Shown: piece by piece, positions 1 through 11,000 of the stretch
How the letters are laid out: the number at the start of each line of letters is the position of its first letter
Position numbering within the stretch: the stretch's first letter is position 1
Origin: a bacterium
GTDB lineage: Bacteria; Bacillota; Bacilli; Lactobacillales; Streptococcaceae
Direction of reading: 5' to 3'
NCBI GenBank assembly: GCA_905221205.1
Contig: CAJNCG010000001.1
Location: forward strand, 124,001 to 188,000
DNA length: 64,000 nt
Made by a program: the position numbers and the translations under genes
The notes under the pieces: generated by a model
Told to the model about the DNA's origin: nothing
Databases searched by the model: none
The model's input: only the letters and a program-made list of their open reading frames with translations

Positions 1-1
1 A

Positions 2-223
2 GAATGCTTGATTCTCCAAACTCTCCTCAAACATCCAAAGAAAATTTTCACCAAGGAAGAACTTTATGAGTTGGTCTGGGAGGATAGCTATCTACCTGGA
101 GATAATACCCTCAATACGCATTTGAGTAATCTTCGTAAAAAATTAAACCAACTTGACCCAAATCAAGAATATATTGAAACCATCTGGGGCGTTGGGGTAA
201 GATTAAAAGGAGACAAGCAATGA
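2..223 (+). CDS. Two-component response regulator, C-terminal part (cut by window start)
   Basis: Only the OmpR/PhoB-type winged-helix DNA-binding domain is inside the window; the reading frame is open at the left edge and the receiver domain lies upstream. The KIFTKEELYELVWEDSY and NTLNTHLSNLRKKL segments are the typical recognition-helix region, and GVGVRLKG is the usual C-terminal hairpin. It overlaps the start of the histidine kinase by four bases, so the two are co-transcribed. The facing ABC exporter suggests a regulator of antimicrobial-peptide or cell-envelope resistance genes, but that is inference from context. Confidence 0.9.
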   Translation, partial: ECLILQTLLKHPKKIFTKEELYELVWEDSYLPGDNTLNTHLSNLRKKLNQLDPNQEYIETIWGVGVRLKGDKQ

Positions 224-1098
224 CCTACATGATAATCTTTGTTCTACTGATACTCCTAACTATTTTATCGATTGTATTAATTCGCTACCATCTAGCACTT
301 AAAAACTTGAGTCAACAGATTGAAGACAAGATTCTCACGGGTAGTATGAAAAGAGTAGGGGTCAGCATTTTTTCCAAACATTTTTTACAGCTCTACCAGC
401 AGATTGAAAATCTATTTCAGGAAGTGGAACAATCTCGGTTGGTGATGAAAAGGGAAAAACAGACTCTGGATATGGCCATCAGTAATATTGCCCATGATAT
501 TCGGACGCCTTTGACTATCGCTTCAGGCTACACCCAACAATTGATAAAGTCTCCTGAAGACAAATCAGAAACCTTACAAAAAGTAGCCCAGCATCTTGAT
601 TTAGTTTCCAAACGTTTGGAAGCTCTCCTAGAATACCGTCGGTTGATGGAAGGAGCTGTCAAATCGAAACTGGAAGAAGTAGACCTTTCAGCTTTTATTA
701 CCAAAAAGACTCTGGCTTATTATGATGTTTTTCAGGTTGCAAATATCACACTTGATTTTAAGGTTGAAGCTGGTTTAAAAACGAGGACTGATGAAGACTT
801 GCTGGATCGAATTTTACAAAATTTGCTCGGAAATGTCCTCAAGCATGGTAAGGAAGAAGCGATTCTGTCTTTGCGAAAGGAAAAGGAACAGCTTGTCTTA
901 GAGATTGCAAACCTTGTTAAACAGCCCATCAAAAAAATAGAAAATCTCAGCAATCGCTTTTATTCTGAAAATCTATCAGACACCGAAGAATCCTCTGGTT
1001 TAGGCCTTTATATCACTGAGGAATTATGTCATCTTCTCGGTGCAGAAATGAAACTAAGCACAGATGGGCAATGGTTATCGGTTTTTATTTACTTTTAA
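220..1098 (+). CDS. Sensor histidine kinase
   Basis: A 292-residue membrane kinase. One hydrophobic segment spans about residues 4-22, with no sizeable extracellular sensor. The H-box SNIAHDIRTPLTIASGYTQQ lies near residues 87-106 with the phospho-accepting His, followed by an N-box (DRILQNLLGNVLKHG) and G-box (SSGLGLYI) of the HATPase domain. The short sensor resembles intramembrane-sensing kinases that partner ABC transporters for lantibiotic or bacitracin resistance. Start ATG overlaps the regulator stop. A strong hairpin terminator follows. The signal it senses cannot be read from the sequence. Confidence 0.92.
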   Translation: MTYMIIFVLLILLTILSIVLIRYHLALKNLSQQIEDKILTGSMKRVGVSIFSKHFLQLYQQIENLFQEVEQSRLVMKREKQTLDMAISNIAHDIRTPLTIASGYTQQLIKSPEDKSETLQKVAQHLDLVSKRLEALLEYRRLMEGAVKSKLEEVDLSAFITKKTLAYYDVFQVANITLDFKVEAGLKTRTDEDLLDRILQNLLGNVLKHGKEEAILSLRKEKEQLVLEIANLVKQPIKKIENLSNRFYSENLSDTEESSGLGLYITEELCHLLGAEMKLSTDGQWLSVFIYF

Positions 1099-1106
1099 CG
1101 AAATAA

Positions 1107-1139
1107 ACCTCCTCTGTAGGCTAGAGGAGGTCATTTTTT
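1107..1139 (+). terminator. Rho-independent terminator after the histidine kinase
   Basis: ACCTCCTCT (1107-1115) pairs perfectly with AGAGGAGGT (1123-1131) around a 7-nt loop, then a T-run at 1134-1139. It separates the two-component operon from the convergent ABC permease, whose stop codon lies at the T-run. Confidence 0.85.
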
Positions 1140-1890
1140 ATAGACTTTTCTTTTTGAAAACTGCCAGTCCACTTAGATTAAAGATTAGAATAACAGCTAA
1201 GGTAACTATAAGGGTATAGAAAATGGATTCACTATTAGCAGTCATAGCATAGAAAAACTGCAATGATAAATATGGCAAAATTTTGATACTTGGGAAGATG
1301 AGCATTGGCATAGAAAGTAAAATAGAGCTGACCAAATAACCAATAAATACCGCAAGATAAGAATGGCTAACATAGAGGATGAAGGAAACAATGGAAAGCC
1401 AAGCAAGGAGGCAAAGAAATTGAAGGAAAATGGTTATCAGTAGATTACCAATAAAGCCATCAGGCATAGTTCCAAATCCATTTAAGATAGTTGCTGGAAT
1501 AAAGGCAATTACAAGGCTGATGATAAGTTGCAAAAGTGCAATACAAGCCACTACAAAGGCTTTGGCAAGGAAAAACTCTATACGAGAAACCCCTACTGTC
1601 AAACTATTTTTATAGAGCTTTCCGATTAAATCAACACCGAGAACTAGACAAGTTAGAATAATACAGAGAAAAACGAGGTTTGAACCTTGACTAGATGCGT
1701 TAATCAGGGCTTGTACACCGTCCCAACCATGGGTTGGAATTTCTGGCTCTTCTGTCTGGATTGCCATCAGATGGCCAGTAGCTCCAATACTTGCGCCCAT
1801 TAGCATGAGAGAAAAGAGAATGAACTCTGTAATCCAGAATCCTTTGGAACGGAAAAGACGGTAAAAGTCTGCTTGAATGGTATGTATCAT
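1138..1890 (-). CDS. ABC transporter permease (ABC-2 / lantibiotic-immunity type)
   Basis: A 250-residue polytopic membrane protein with about six hydrophobic helices; a large loop follows the first. Length and layout fit single permeases of BcrB/LanE-type exporters. An AGGAGG ribosome binding site precedes the ATG. It lies 10 bases downstream of the ATPase gene, so the two form one exporter. The convergent two-component system is its likely regulator. The substrate is unknown; an antimicrobial peptide or bacitracin-like compound is a guess from family context. Confidence 0.85.
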   Translation of the reverse strand: MIHTIQADFYRLFRSKGFWITEFILFSLMLMGASIGATGHLMAIQTEEPEIPTHGWDGVQALINASSQGSNLVFLCIILTCLVLGVDLIGKLYKNSLTVGVSRIEFFLAKAFVVACIALLQLIISLVIAFIPATILNGFGTMPDGFIGNLLITIFLQFLCLLAWLSIVSFILYVSHSYLAVFIGYLVSSILLSMPMLIFPSIKILPYLSLQFFYAMTANSESIFYTLIVTLAVILIFNLSGLAVFKKKSL

Positions 1891-1900
1891 GATTTTCCTC

Positions 1901-2809
1901 CTATTCGACCAATTGTGTGAAGTATCCTTCTAGGTTTTGACGGGCATAGTAAATCTCGTCAATAGCGACATCTGCCAAGGTTAATTCCTTAAGAATCTGT
2001 TTAACATCTTGTTCCTGACCAAAGATGTGGATTTCGTTTTCAGGATTGACAACCTTGAACTGGAGCTGGATTTGTTCTTTCAATACTTGGCAAGCTTTCT
2101 CTTTGTTAGCTGTCTTAAGCACAATATAATCCTCACTTAGTGTTTCAAATTCAGCTTTGCTGATTTCACGGATAATCTTTCCTTGATCTAAAATACCAAA
2201 GCGATTTGCTACGAGATAGAGTTCTGACAAGATATGGCTAGAGATGAGAATGGTAATCCCTTTTTCTTGATTGAGCCGTTGAATCATCAGACGAAATTCT
2301 TTGATACCAATTGGGTCAAGTCCATTGATAGGTTCATCTAAAATCAGGAAGTCTGGTTTGGAGAGAAGAGCTATAGCAATGCCAAGTCTTTGCTTCATTC
2401 CAAGAGAAAAATCTCGAAAGACTTTTTTACCTGTATCTGACAATCCTACATAGTCCAGTGTTTCTCGAATGACTTGATCAGCATTTGGAATATGACGAAT
2501 CATACAGTAATATTTCAGATTTTGATAGGCTGTTAAGTGATTATGAGCTACAGGTGATTCGATCACCGAACCTACTCGAGATAGGGCCTTGGTCCACTCA
2601 TTTTCCGTTTTGCTGGAGAAGAGGGAAACAGTCCCTTTATCCGCAAAGAGTAGTTGCGTAATGATTTTGATTAAGGTAGTCTTCCCAGCTCCATTTTTCC
2701 CGATAAGTCCATAAATATCTCCCTCTCTTATGGTTAGATGAAGATCCTGAAGAATAGATTGTTTGGCAAAGTTTTTGGACAATCCATGAATGTCAAGTAC
2801 TGTTTTCAT
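1901..2809 (-). CDS. ABC transporter ATP-binding protein (BcrA-like)
   Basis: A 302-residue ATPase. Walker A GKNGAGKT lies at residues 37-44, the signature LGMKQRLGIA and Walker B LILDEPINGLD follow, and the H-loop is ISSHIL. The roughly 90 residues after the nucleotide-binding fold are the variable C-terminal domain seen in bacitracin/lantibiotic exporters. It is the first gene of a two-gene operon with the permease. The start has a good ribosome binding site (AGGAG). A TATACT -10-like box lies about 30 bases upstream of the start codon, but its -35 is unclear. Confidence 0.92.
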   Translation of the reverse strand: MKTVLDIHGLSKNFAKQSILQDLHLTIREGDIYGLIGKNGAGKTTLIKIITQLLFADKGTVSLFSSKTENEWTKALSRVGSVIESPVAHNHLTAYQNLKYYCMIRHIPNADQVIRETLDYVGLSDTGKKVFRDFSLGMKQRLGIAIALLSKPDFLILDEPINGLDPIGIKEFRLMIQRLNQEKGITILISSHILSELYLVANRFGILDQGKIIREISKAEFETLSEDYIVLKTANKEKACQVLKEQIQLQFKVVNPENEIHIFGQEQDVKQILKELTLADVAIDEIYYARQNLEGYFTQLVE

Positions 2810-2918
2810 GATTCACTCCTTTTGATTTATTTTGATAACTTTAGTATAAAGCATAGAAATCAAAGAAAGCTCAAGGATTTCTAAAGAGTTTCTAAAGTTT
2901 TAGGAATTCTTAAATATC

Positions 2919-2944
2919 AAAACCCAGTTGATATGAACTGGGCT
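2919..2944 (-). terminator. Terminator of the HAD phosphatase gene
   Basis: CCCAGTT (2923-2929) pairs with AACTGGG (2936-2942); read on the minus strand the stem is followed by TTTTG. It sits just past the stop codon of the HAD gene. Confidence 0.7.
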
Positions 2945-2950
2945 TCTTTA

Positions 2951-3760
2951 CTATAAAATATGTTTTTCAATCGCACGCGCGACGCCGTCTTCTTCGTTGC
3001 TGACTGTAACGTCATCAGCTAGGGATTTGACATAATCGCTGGCGTTTCCCATAGCAATGCCCAGTCCTGCAAACTGGAGCATTTCGATATCGTTATTGGC
3101 ATCGCCCATGGCCATAATTTCTGATGGCTCAATCTTCAAAATTTCAGCTAGTCGAGAAAGAGCAGTAGCCTTTGTAGTACCAAGTGGCATAGCTTCATAA
3201 ATGACAGGCTGCGAACGAACTCCACTAAATCGTTGACAGAGTTCCCCAGCAAAACGATTCTCAAAATCGTCTGTTTGTTCTTTTGTCCCTAAAAACATAC
3301 CTTGGAACATACGATACTTACCACTGGTCGCTTCCTCAAGAGAAATTTCAGTCAGGTCTGAAAAGACTAGCTTAGCATCATTTTCAATGACTTGATTAGG
3401 CTTACCTCCGAGGACAAAATAATGTTCCTCATCAAAAAGAGTCAACTGAACATCACTTTTTTCTGCTAGATCATAGAGGTATTCGATGTCAGCTGGACTG
3501 AGTTCTTGCCAGTCGACTAGCCCCCAGTCGCTGGTCTGGTGAGTTGAACAACCGTTGTTAACAATGACATACTCATTCTGGAGGTCAAGACCCAGTTTTT
3601 GATAGTAAGGGAGGACACCGAAAAGCGGGCGACCCGTACAGAGAACCAGTTTGACACCTTTTTCAATGGCTTTGTGAATAGCAGTAATGTGAGCTTGTGG
3701 GATTTCCTTGGCTTCATTGAGGAGAGTTCCGTCCATATCCAAGGCTAGTAGTTTAATCAT
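2951..3760 (-). CDS. Cof-type HAD-family sugar-phosphate phosphatase
   Basis: 269 residues with all HAD motifs: ALDMDGTLL at the N-terminus (nucleophile Asp8, acid Asp10), the Thr-containing motif II in VLCTGRP, and MGDANNDIEML as motif IV. The large inserted cap domain between about residues 85 and 185 makes it a C2-cap (Cof/YidA) member. Such enzymes dephosphorylate sugar phosphates or nucleotide-related metabolites with loose specificity. It is transcribed alone and ends in its own terminator. The exact substrate cannot be assigned. Confidence 0.9.
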   Translation of the reverse strand: MIKLLALDMDGTLLNEAKEIPQAHITAIHKAIEKGVKLVLCTGRPLFGVLPYYQKLGLDLQNEYVIVNNGCSTHQTSDWGLVDWQELSPADIEYLYDLAEKSDVQLTLFDEEHYFVLGGKPNQVIENDAKLVFSDLTEISLEEATSGKYRMFQGMFLGTKEQTDDFENRFAGELCQRFSGVRSQPVIYEAMPLGTTKATALSRLAEILKIEPSEIMAMGDANNDIEMLQFAGLGIAMGNASDYVKSLADDVTVSNEEDGVARAIEKHIL

Positions 3761-3901
3761 AAGACTTCCTTCTTTATCTTTTGGTATTATTATAGCATAT
3801 TTTGGAGAAGATAATGGTAAAAGGATAGTGGCTAGCTGATTTTACAGTTTAAGATGCTTTGATGACAATTCATGATTTGAAGAGGATATTTTGAAAAGAT
3901 A

Positions 3902-3910
3902 TGCTATACT
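3902..3910 (+). promoter_or_regulatory. Extended -10 promoter for the CPBP protease gene
   Basis: TGCTATACT is a strong extended -10 without a clear -35. It lies 58 bases before ATG 3969 and inside the possible longer reading frame starting at 3891, which argues for the later start. Confidence 0.55.
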
Positions 3911-3968
3911 AAATTTGCGATTCAATCAAGTATTTTGTAAGCTTATCAAGGAAAACAGAGGATTTAAT

Positions 3969-4640
3969 ATGAAAAAACGGGTTATTCAAATTTTATTAGC
4001 ATTGTCCTTAATTTTTTACAAATCAACTTGGTTTTGGAGGCTTTTCAACTACCTCACAAAGCCCTATTTACCAGCAAGTCGTGAGTTTTTCCAGATTCTA
4101 CTTTTGCTGGAGAGTGGGGTTCTTTTGTCAGCAGTCATCTATCTACTAGTTTTTGCAGGAAAGAAGACTTTTCATTTCAAGTGGCAGCTGAGGTACTTTA
4201 TCTACCTTTTACTGGGCTACATCATTTCGTATATGTCGGACTTCCTCTTGTCTTATTTCATACCCTCGTCTTCAAATCAAATTTCTTTGAATGAAACGAT
4301 AGAAATGATGGGGCGACAGGAATTACCCTATTTCTTGCTCATAGTTTGCTTCATCGGCCCTATTTCTGAGGAATTGATTTATCGCGGTGTGCTTATGACA
4401 ACCTTTTTCAAAAACTCGCCTTGGTACGGAGATATCTTGCTTTCTGCTATTATTTTCGGTTGTATTCATATCAATTTAGCTTTAACACCTCTTGCCTTTT
4501 TCATTTATGCTAGTGGAGGTCTTATTTTGGCTATATTGTATCGCATGACAAAAAGTCTCTACTATCCAATAGTGGTTCATATCCTCATCAATATTACAGC
4601 CTTCTGGAACTTGTGGTTACTCCTATTTTCAGGAAGTTAG
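3969..4640 (+). CDS. CPBP-family intramembrane metalloprotease
   Basis: 223 residues and about six to seven membrane helices. The three CPBP (Abi) motifs are visible: SEELIYRG with the paired glutamates and Arg, FGCIHINL with the second His, and the late HILINI His/Asn pair. The family includes Rce1-like proteases and streptococcal bacteriocin-immunity proteins. I chose ATG 3969 (GAGG upstream, typical MKKRV start) over an upstream in-frame start at 3891, which overlaps the -10 box. It is monocistronic and ends in a terminator. Its target protein or peptide is unknown. Confidence 0.85.
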   Translation: MKKRVIQILLALSLIFYKSTWFWRLFNYLTKPYLPASREFFQILLLLESGVLLSAVIYLLVFAGKKTFHFKWQLRYFIYLLLGYIISYMSDFLLSYFIPSSSNQISLNETIEMMGRQELPYFLLIVCFIGPISEELIYRGVLMTTFFKNSPWYGDILLSAIIFGCIHINLALTPLAFFIYASGGLILAILYRMTKSLYYPIVVHILINITAFWNLWLLLFSGS

Positions 4641-4652
4641 CTTACTAAAACA

Positions 4653-4680
4653 ATGTCGGAATTTTCCGGCATTTTCTTTT
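4653..4680 (+). terminator. Terminator after the CPBP gene
   Basis: ATGTCGGAA (4653-4661) pairs with TTCCGGCAT (4664-4672) with one G-T pair, followed by a T-rich run. Confidence 0.7.
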
Positions 4681-4729
4681 CAATAGATGAGCAAGAACTG
4701 ATTATTTACAGGATTGCTTAATTAAAAAA

Positions 4730-4738
4730 TGGTATAAT
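4730..4738 (+). promoter_or_regulatory. Extended -10 promoter for rexB-rexA
   Basis: TGGTATAAT lies 32 bases before the rexB start codon. No good -35 at 16-18 bases is seen, which is common for extended -10 promoters in streptococci. Confidence 0.55.
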
Positions 4739-4770
4739 AAAAGGTAATCAAAAATTCCAACGAGGCAGAG

Positions 4771-7700
4771 ATGAAATTACTTTATACTGATATTCGGACT
4801 TCTTTGACAGAAATTTTAACAAGAGAGGCGGAAGAGCTAGTTGCGGCGGGCAAGCGGGTCTTCTACATCGCTCCCAACTCTCTTTCTTTTGAAAAGGAAC
4901 GCGCCGTGCTGGAATGCTTGTCCCAGCAGGCTTCTTTTGCGATTACTGTCACGCGCTTTGCTCAAATGGCTCGTTACCTGATTTTGAATGATTTACCAGC
5001 TAAGACCAGTCTTGATGATATCGGCCTTGGAATGGCCTTTTATAAGTGCCTTGCGGAACTTGATCCCAAGGACTTACGTGTTTATGGTGCGATTAAGCAG
5101 GATCCTCAGTTTATCCAGCAGTTGATTGAGCTTTATCACGAGATGACGACTGCTCAGATGAGTTTTCTGGACTTGGAAAGTTTGGCAGATGAGGACAAGC
5201 GAGCGGATTTACTCTTGATTTTTGAGAAAGTAACTGTCTATCTCAATAAAGGTCAGTTAGCTCAGGGAAGTCAGTTATCCCATTTGATTGAGGCTATTGA
5301 GAATGACAAAGTTAGTAGTGATTTTACTCAAATCGCCTTGGTTATTGACGGATTTACCCGTTTTTCTGCCGAGGAAGAGCGGATTGTGGATTTACTTCAT
5401 GGCAAGGGGGTTGAGATTGTCATTGGAGTCTATGCTAGCAAGAAAGCTTATACCAGTCCTTTTAGCGAGGGTAATCTCTACCAAGCCAGTGTGGAGTTTC
5501 TCCATCATCTAGCCTCTAAATACCAAACACCTGCCCAGAACTATTCTCAAACTCATGAAAAGATGGATAGTTTTGACAAGTCCTCTCGTTTGCTGGAGTC
5601 TTCTTATGACTTTTCAGACCTTACTTTGGAGATCGATGATAATGACCGCGAAAATCTGCAAATCTGGTCTTGTTTGACGCAAAAAGAAGAGTTGGAGTTA
5701 GTTGCCCGTAGTATCCGTCAGAAATTGCATGAGAACTCAGACCTTAGCTACAAGCATTTTCGTATTCTCTTAGGGGATGTAGCTTCTTACCAATTATCGC
5801 TGAAAACTATTTTTGACCAGTACCAGATTCCTTTCTATCTTGGTAGAAGCGAATCCATGGCGCACCACCCTTTGACTCAGTTTGTCGAGTCTATTTTAGC
5901 TTTAAAACGCTACCGTTTCCGTCAGGAGGATTTGATTAACCTCCTCAGAACTGGTCTGTATACTGACCTTAGCCAGGCTGATATTGATGCTTTTGAGCAA
6001 TATCTCCGCTATCTTGGTATCAATGGCTTGCCATCCTTTCAGCAAAACTTCACCAAATCCCACCATGGAAAATTTGATCTAGGGCGTTTAAATGCTCTTC
6101 GTCTGCGTATTTTAGCACCTCTTGAGACTCTCTTTACCAGCCGAAAGCAGAAGGCTGAAAATCTCTTGCAAAAGTGGAATGTCTTTCTAAAAGAAGGTGC
6201 AGTAACCAAGCAACTCCAAGATTTGACAGCCACTATGGAAGTCCTAGAACAAGAAAGGCAAGCCGAGGTTTGGAAGGCATTCTGTCATGTTTTAGAACAA
6301 TTTGCGACTGTTTTTGCTGGTTCGCAAGTTAATCTAGAGGACTTCTTGGCCTTGCTTTATTCTGGAATGAGCCTATCTCAATACCGTACCATTCCAGCAG
6401 CCGTAGACACCGTTCTGGTGCAGAGTTATGATTTGATTGCCCCTCTGACAGCTGACTTTGTCTATGCCATTGGGCTGACTCAGGATCATTTGCCAAAAAT
6501 TGCGCAAAACACCAGTCTTTTGACAGACGAAGAAAGACAGAGCCTAAACCAAGCGACAGAAGATGGAGCGCAATTACTGATTGCCAGCAGTGAGAACCTC
6601 AAGAAAAATCGCTACACTATGCTTTCCTTGGTCAATTCTGCTCGCAAGCAGTTGGTCTTGTCAGCTCCAAGCCTTTTTAATGAAAGTGAAAGTAAGGAAT
6701 CTGCCTATCTTCAAGAGCTGGTCCATTTTGGATTTAGTCGGAAAGAGAAGAGGATGAATCACAAAGGGCTGTCTAAAGAAGATATGGGCTCATATCACAG
6801 TCTTTTGTCTAGTCTGGTTGCCTATCACCAGCAGGGCGATACGAGTGATAGGGAGCAAGATTTGACCTTTGTCAAGGTTCTGGCGCGTGTGATGGGGAAA
6901 AAACTAGATCAGCAAGGGTTGGAAAATCCAGCTCTCCCAACCAGTCCAAGCAGTAAGCAGTTGGCTAAGGACACCTTACAAGCTCTCTATCCTGCTGATC
7001 AGGAGTTTTACCTGTCTACCTCTGGTTTGACGGAGTTTTACCGGAACCAATACAGTTATTTCCTCCGTTATGTTTTAGGTTTGCAGGAAGAATTGCGCCT
7101 TCGCCCTGATGCTCGTAGTCATGGGAATTTCTTGCACCGTATTTTTGAACGGGCTTTACAATTACCTGACGAAGATTCCTTTGACCAACGTCTAGAACAA
7201 GCAATCCACGAAACCAGTCAAGAACGAGAATTTGAGGCTATTTATCAAGAAAGTTTGGAAGCCCAGTTTACCAAGGAGGTTCTGCTTGATGTTGCACGGA
7301 CGACAGGCCACATTCTCCGTCACAATCCAGCCATCGAAACCATCAAAGAGGAAGCGAATTTCGGTGGAAAAGAGCAGGCCTTTATTCAATTAGACAATGG
7401 ACGCAGTGTCTTTGTACGAGGCAAGGTTGACCGCATTGACCGATTGAAAGCTGATGGAGCATTAGGAGTGGTAGACTACAAGTCTAGTTTAACTCAGTTC
7501 CAGTTTCCTCATTTCTTTAATGGCCTCAATTCCCAGTTACCAACTTATCTAGCTGCCCTAAAAAGAGAAGGGGAGCAGAACTTTTTCGGTGCCATGTATT
7601 TGGAAATGTCTGAACCTGTCCAATCTCTGATGGCCGTTAAAAGTCTGGCTGGAGCAGTAGCAGAAGCCAGCAAATTTATGAAATACCAAGGCCTCTTTTT

Positions 7701-8046
7701 GGAAAAAGAAAGCAGTCATTTGGGCGAATTTTACAACAAAAGCAAAGCCAACCAGCTGACAGATGAGGAATTCCAGCTCCTACTGGACTACAATGCCCAT
7801 CTTTACAAGAAAGCAGCTGAGAAGATTTTAGAAGGCCAATTCGCCATCAATCCTTATACAGAAAATGGCAGAAGCATTGCCCCATACGTCCAGCAACACC
7901 AAGCCATCACAGGCTTTGAGGCCAATTACCATTTGGGTCAAGCCCGTTTCCTAGAGAAATTGGACTTAGCTGACGGCAAGCGTCTGGTCGGAGAAAAACT
8001 CAAGCAAGCTTGGTTTGAAAAAATAAGAGAGGAGTTGAATCGATGA
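4771..8046 (+). CDS. rexB: ATP-dependent nuclease subunit B (RexB/AddB)
   Basis: 1091 residues. RexB pairs with RexA in the streptococcal counterpart of RecBCD/AddAB, which processes double-strand breaks for RecA loading. The N-terminus has a helicase-like fold with a degenerate ATP site ([14 protein letters not shown]). A RecB-type nuclease motif lies near the C-terminus ([10 protein letters not shown] then VVDYKSS). I see no cysteine in the C-terminal half, so the iron-sulfur cluster of Bacillus AddB appears absent, as I recall for lactic-acid bacteria. It overlaps rexA by four bases, implying translational coupling. Confidence 0.96.
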   Translation: MKLLYTDIRTSLTEILTREAEELVAAGKRVFYIAPNSLSFEKERAVLECLSQQASFAITVTRFAQMARYLILNDLPAKTSLDDIGLGMAFYKCLAELDPKDLRVYGAIKQDPQFIQQLIELYHEMTTAQMSFLDLESLADEDKRADLLLIFEKVTVYLNKGQLAQGSQLSHLIEAIENDKVSSDFTQIALVIDGFTRFSAEEERIVDLLHGKGVEIVIGVYASKKAYTSPFSEGNLYQASVEFLHHLASKYQTPAQNYSQTHEKMDSFDKSSRLLESSYDFSDLTLEIDDNDRENLQIWSCLTQKEELELVARSIRQKLHENSDLSYKHFRILLGDVASYQLSLKTIFDQYQIPFYLGRSESMAHHPLTQFVESILALKRYRFRQEDLINLLRTGLYTDLSQADIDAFEQYLRYLGINGLPSFQQNFTKSHHGKFDLGRLNALRLRILAPLETLFTSRKQKAENLLQKWNVFLKEGAVTKQLQDLTATMEVLEQERQAEVWKAFCHVLEQFATVFAGSQVNLEDFLALLYSGMSLSQYRTIPAAVDTVLVQSYDLIAPLTADFVYAIGLTQDHLPKIAQNTSLLTDEERQSLNQATEDGAQLLIASSENLKKNRYTMLSLVNSARKQLVLSAPSLFNESESKESAYLQELVHFGFSRKEKRMNHKGLSKEDMGSYHSLLSSLVAYHQQGDTSDREQDLTFVKVLARVMGKKLDQQGLENPALPTSPSSKQLAKDTLQALYPADQEFYLSTSGLTEFYRNQYSYFLRYVLGLQEELRLRPDARSHGNFLHRIFERALQLPDEDSFDQRLEQAIHETSQEREFEAIYQESLEAQFTKEVLLDVARTTGHILRHNPAIETIKEEANFGGKEQAFIQLDNGRSVFVRGKVDRIDRLKADGALGVVDYKSSLTQFQFPHFFNGLNSQLPTYLAALKREGEQNFFGAMYLEMSEPVQSLMAVKSLAGAVAEASKFMKYQGLFLEKESSHLGEFYNKSKANQLTDEEFQLLLDYNAHLYKKAAEKILEGQFAINPYTENGRSIAPYVQQHQAITGFEANYHLGQARFLEKLDLADGKRLVGEKLKQAWFEKIREELNR

Positions 8047-11000
8047 AGCCCATTCCCTTTTTAACTGAGGAGGAAATTCAAAAACTGCAAGAAGCAGAAG
8101 CAAATTCGAGCAAGGAACAGAAGAAAACTGCCGAGCAAATTGAAGCAATCTACACTTCTTGCCAAAATATCCTAGTCTCAGCATCGGCTGGTTCTGGGAA
8201 AACCTTTGTTATGGCAGAGCGTATTCTGGATCAGTTAGCGCGTGGTGTCGAAATTTCTCAACTCTTTATCTCGACCTTTACGGTTAAGGCTGCGACAGAG
8301 CTTAAGGAACGTTTGGAGAAAAAAATCAGCCAACAAATCCAAGAAAGTAGCGATGTTGACCTCAAACAACACTTGGGTCGCCAGTTGGCAGACCTACCCA
8401 ACGCTGCCATCGGTACCATGGATTCCTTCACACAAAAATTCCTTGGCAAACATGGCTATCTGATTGATATTGCGCCTAATTTCCGCATTTTACAAAACCA
8501 GAGTGAGCAACTCCTTCTCAAAAATGAAGTCTTCCATGAGGTCTTTGAAGCGCATTACCAAGGTAAACAGCAAGAGCAGTTTAGTCATTTACTGAAAAAC
8601 TTTGCTGGGCGTGGCAAGGATGAACGTGGTCTACGCCAGCAGGTCTACAAAATCTATGACTTCCTCCAATCTACCAGCAATCCTCAGAAATGGCTGAGCG
8701 AATCTTTCCTCAAAGGCTTTGAAAAAGCTGATTTTACTAATGAAAAAACAAAACTGACTGAGCAAATCCAGCAATCCCTTTGGGACTTGGAAAGCTTTTT
8801 CCGTTACCATCTGGATAATGATGCCAAGGAGTTTCCAAAGGCTGCTTATCTAGAAAGTGTTCAATTAATTCTGGATGAGATTGGCTCCTTAAATCAAGAG
8901 TCCGATAGTCAGGCTTATCAGGCAGTACTTACGCGTGTTGTCGCCATCTCTAAGGAGAAAAATGGTCGGGCTCTGACTAATGCAAGTCGTAAGGCTGATT
9001 TGAAGCCCCTGGCTGATGCCTACAACGAAGAAAGAAAGTCTCAGTTTGCTAAACTAGGACAATTATCAGACCAGATAACCATTCTCGACTATCAAGAACG
9101 TTATCATGGAGACACCTGGGAACTAGCTAAAACTTTCCAAACTTTCATGAGTGATTTTGTGGAGGCTTATCGTCAGCGTAAACGTCAGGAAAATGCCTTT
9201 GAATTCGCTGATATCAGCCATTACACTATTGAGATTTTAGAGAATTTTACTCAAGTCCGTGAGGCTTATCAGGAACGTTTCCACGAAGTCATGGTCGATG
9301 AGTATCAGGATACCAACCACATTCAAGAACGGATGTTGGAATTGCTGTCTAATGGCCACAATCGCTTTATGGTGGGAGATATCAAGCAGTCCATCTATCG
9401 TTTCCGTCAGGCAGATCCGCAGATTTTCAATGAAAAATTCCAACGCTATGCACAGAATCCTAAAGAGGGCAAGCTGATTCTCCTCAAGGAAAATTTCCGT
9501 AGTAGTTCAGAAGTGCTGTCAGCAACCAATGATGTTTTTGCACGCCTCATGGACCAAGAGGTCGGAGAAATCAACTATGACAGCATGCACCAGCTTGTCT
9601 TTGCCAATAGCAAACTAACTCCTAATCCAGACAACAAGGCAGAATTTCTCCTCTACGACAAGGACGACACAGGTGAGGAAGAAGAGAGCCAAGCAGATAC
9701 TAAACTCACAGGTGAAATGCGCTTAGTCATCAAAGAGATTCTGAACCTCCATCAGGAAAAAGGCGTTGCTTTTAAAGAAATTGCCCTTTTGACTTCCAGT
9801 CGCAGTCGTAATGACCAGATTCTTCTCGCCTTATCTGAGTATGGAATCCCTGTCAAAACCGACGGTGAGCAGAACAATTATCTCCAATCCTTAGAAGTAC
9901 AAGTCATGCTGGACACCCTTCGTGTCATTCACAATCCCCTGCAGGATTATGCCTTGGTTGCCCTTATGAAGTCTCCAATGTTTGGATTTGACGAGGACGA
10001 GTTAGCACGTTTGTCTCTTCAGAAAGATGAGGACAAACTTCAAGAAAATCTCTATGAAAAACTGATCAATGCTCAAAAACAGGCAACAAGCCTGAAAAAC
10101 TTAATTCATACGGTTTTAGCTGATAAACTAAATCAATTCATGGATATTTTGGATTCTTGGCGTCTGTATTCCAAAACTCACTCCCTCTATGACTTGATTT
10201 GGAAGATTTACAACGACCGTTTTTACTATGACTATGTTGGAGCTTTGCCAAATGGTCCTGCTAGGCAGGCTAATCTCTATGCCCTAGCACTGCGGGCTGA
10301 CCAGTTTGAAAAGAGCAATTTCAAGGGCTTGTCTCGTTTTATCCGTATGATTGACCAAGTTTTAGAGGCTCAGCACGATCTTGCAAGCGTGGCTGCCGCA
10401 CCACCAAAGGATGCCGTAGAGCTCATGACCATTCACAAGAGTAAAGGGCTGGAGTTTCCTTACGTCTTTATTCTCAATATGGATCAGGATTTCAACAAAC
10501 AAGACAGCATGTCAGAAGTCATTCTCAGCCGTAAAAATGGACTAGGTGTCAAATACATTGCCAAAATGGAGACAGGTGCAGTGGAAGCCCACTACCCTAA
10601 AACCATTAAACTCTCCATTCCTAGCCTAACCTATATACAGAATGAAGAGGAATTACAGCTGGCAAGCTATTCTGAGCAGATGCGTCTTCTGTATGTTGCC
10701 ATGACGAGGGCTGAGAAAAAGCTCTATCTTGTCGGCAAGGGTTCGCGTGAAAAGCTGGAAGCCAAGGAATACCCAGCAGCTAAAAATGGGAAACTAAATA
10801 GCAATACTAGACTGCAAGCCAAGAATTTCCAAGATTGGCTTTGGGCTATCAGCAAAGTATTTGCCAAGGACAATCTCAACTTTAGTTATCGTTTTATTGG
10901 CGAAGATCAGCTGACTAGAGAAGCTATTGGTCAGTTGGAAAACAAGAGACCTCTCCAAGATAGCTCTCAAGCAGATAATCGTCAATCAGAGACCATCAAA

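Noticed and set aside
3891..3968. Longer start for the CPBP protease
   Set aside because: The extension overlaps the extended -10 box and lacks a ribosome binding site.
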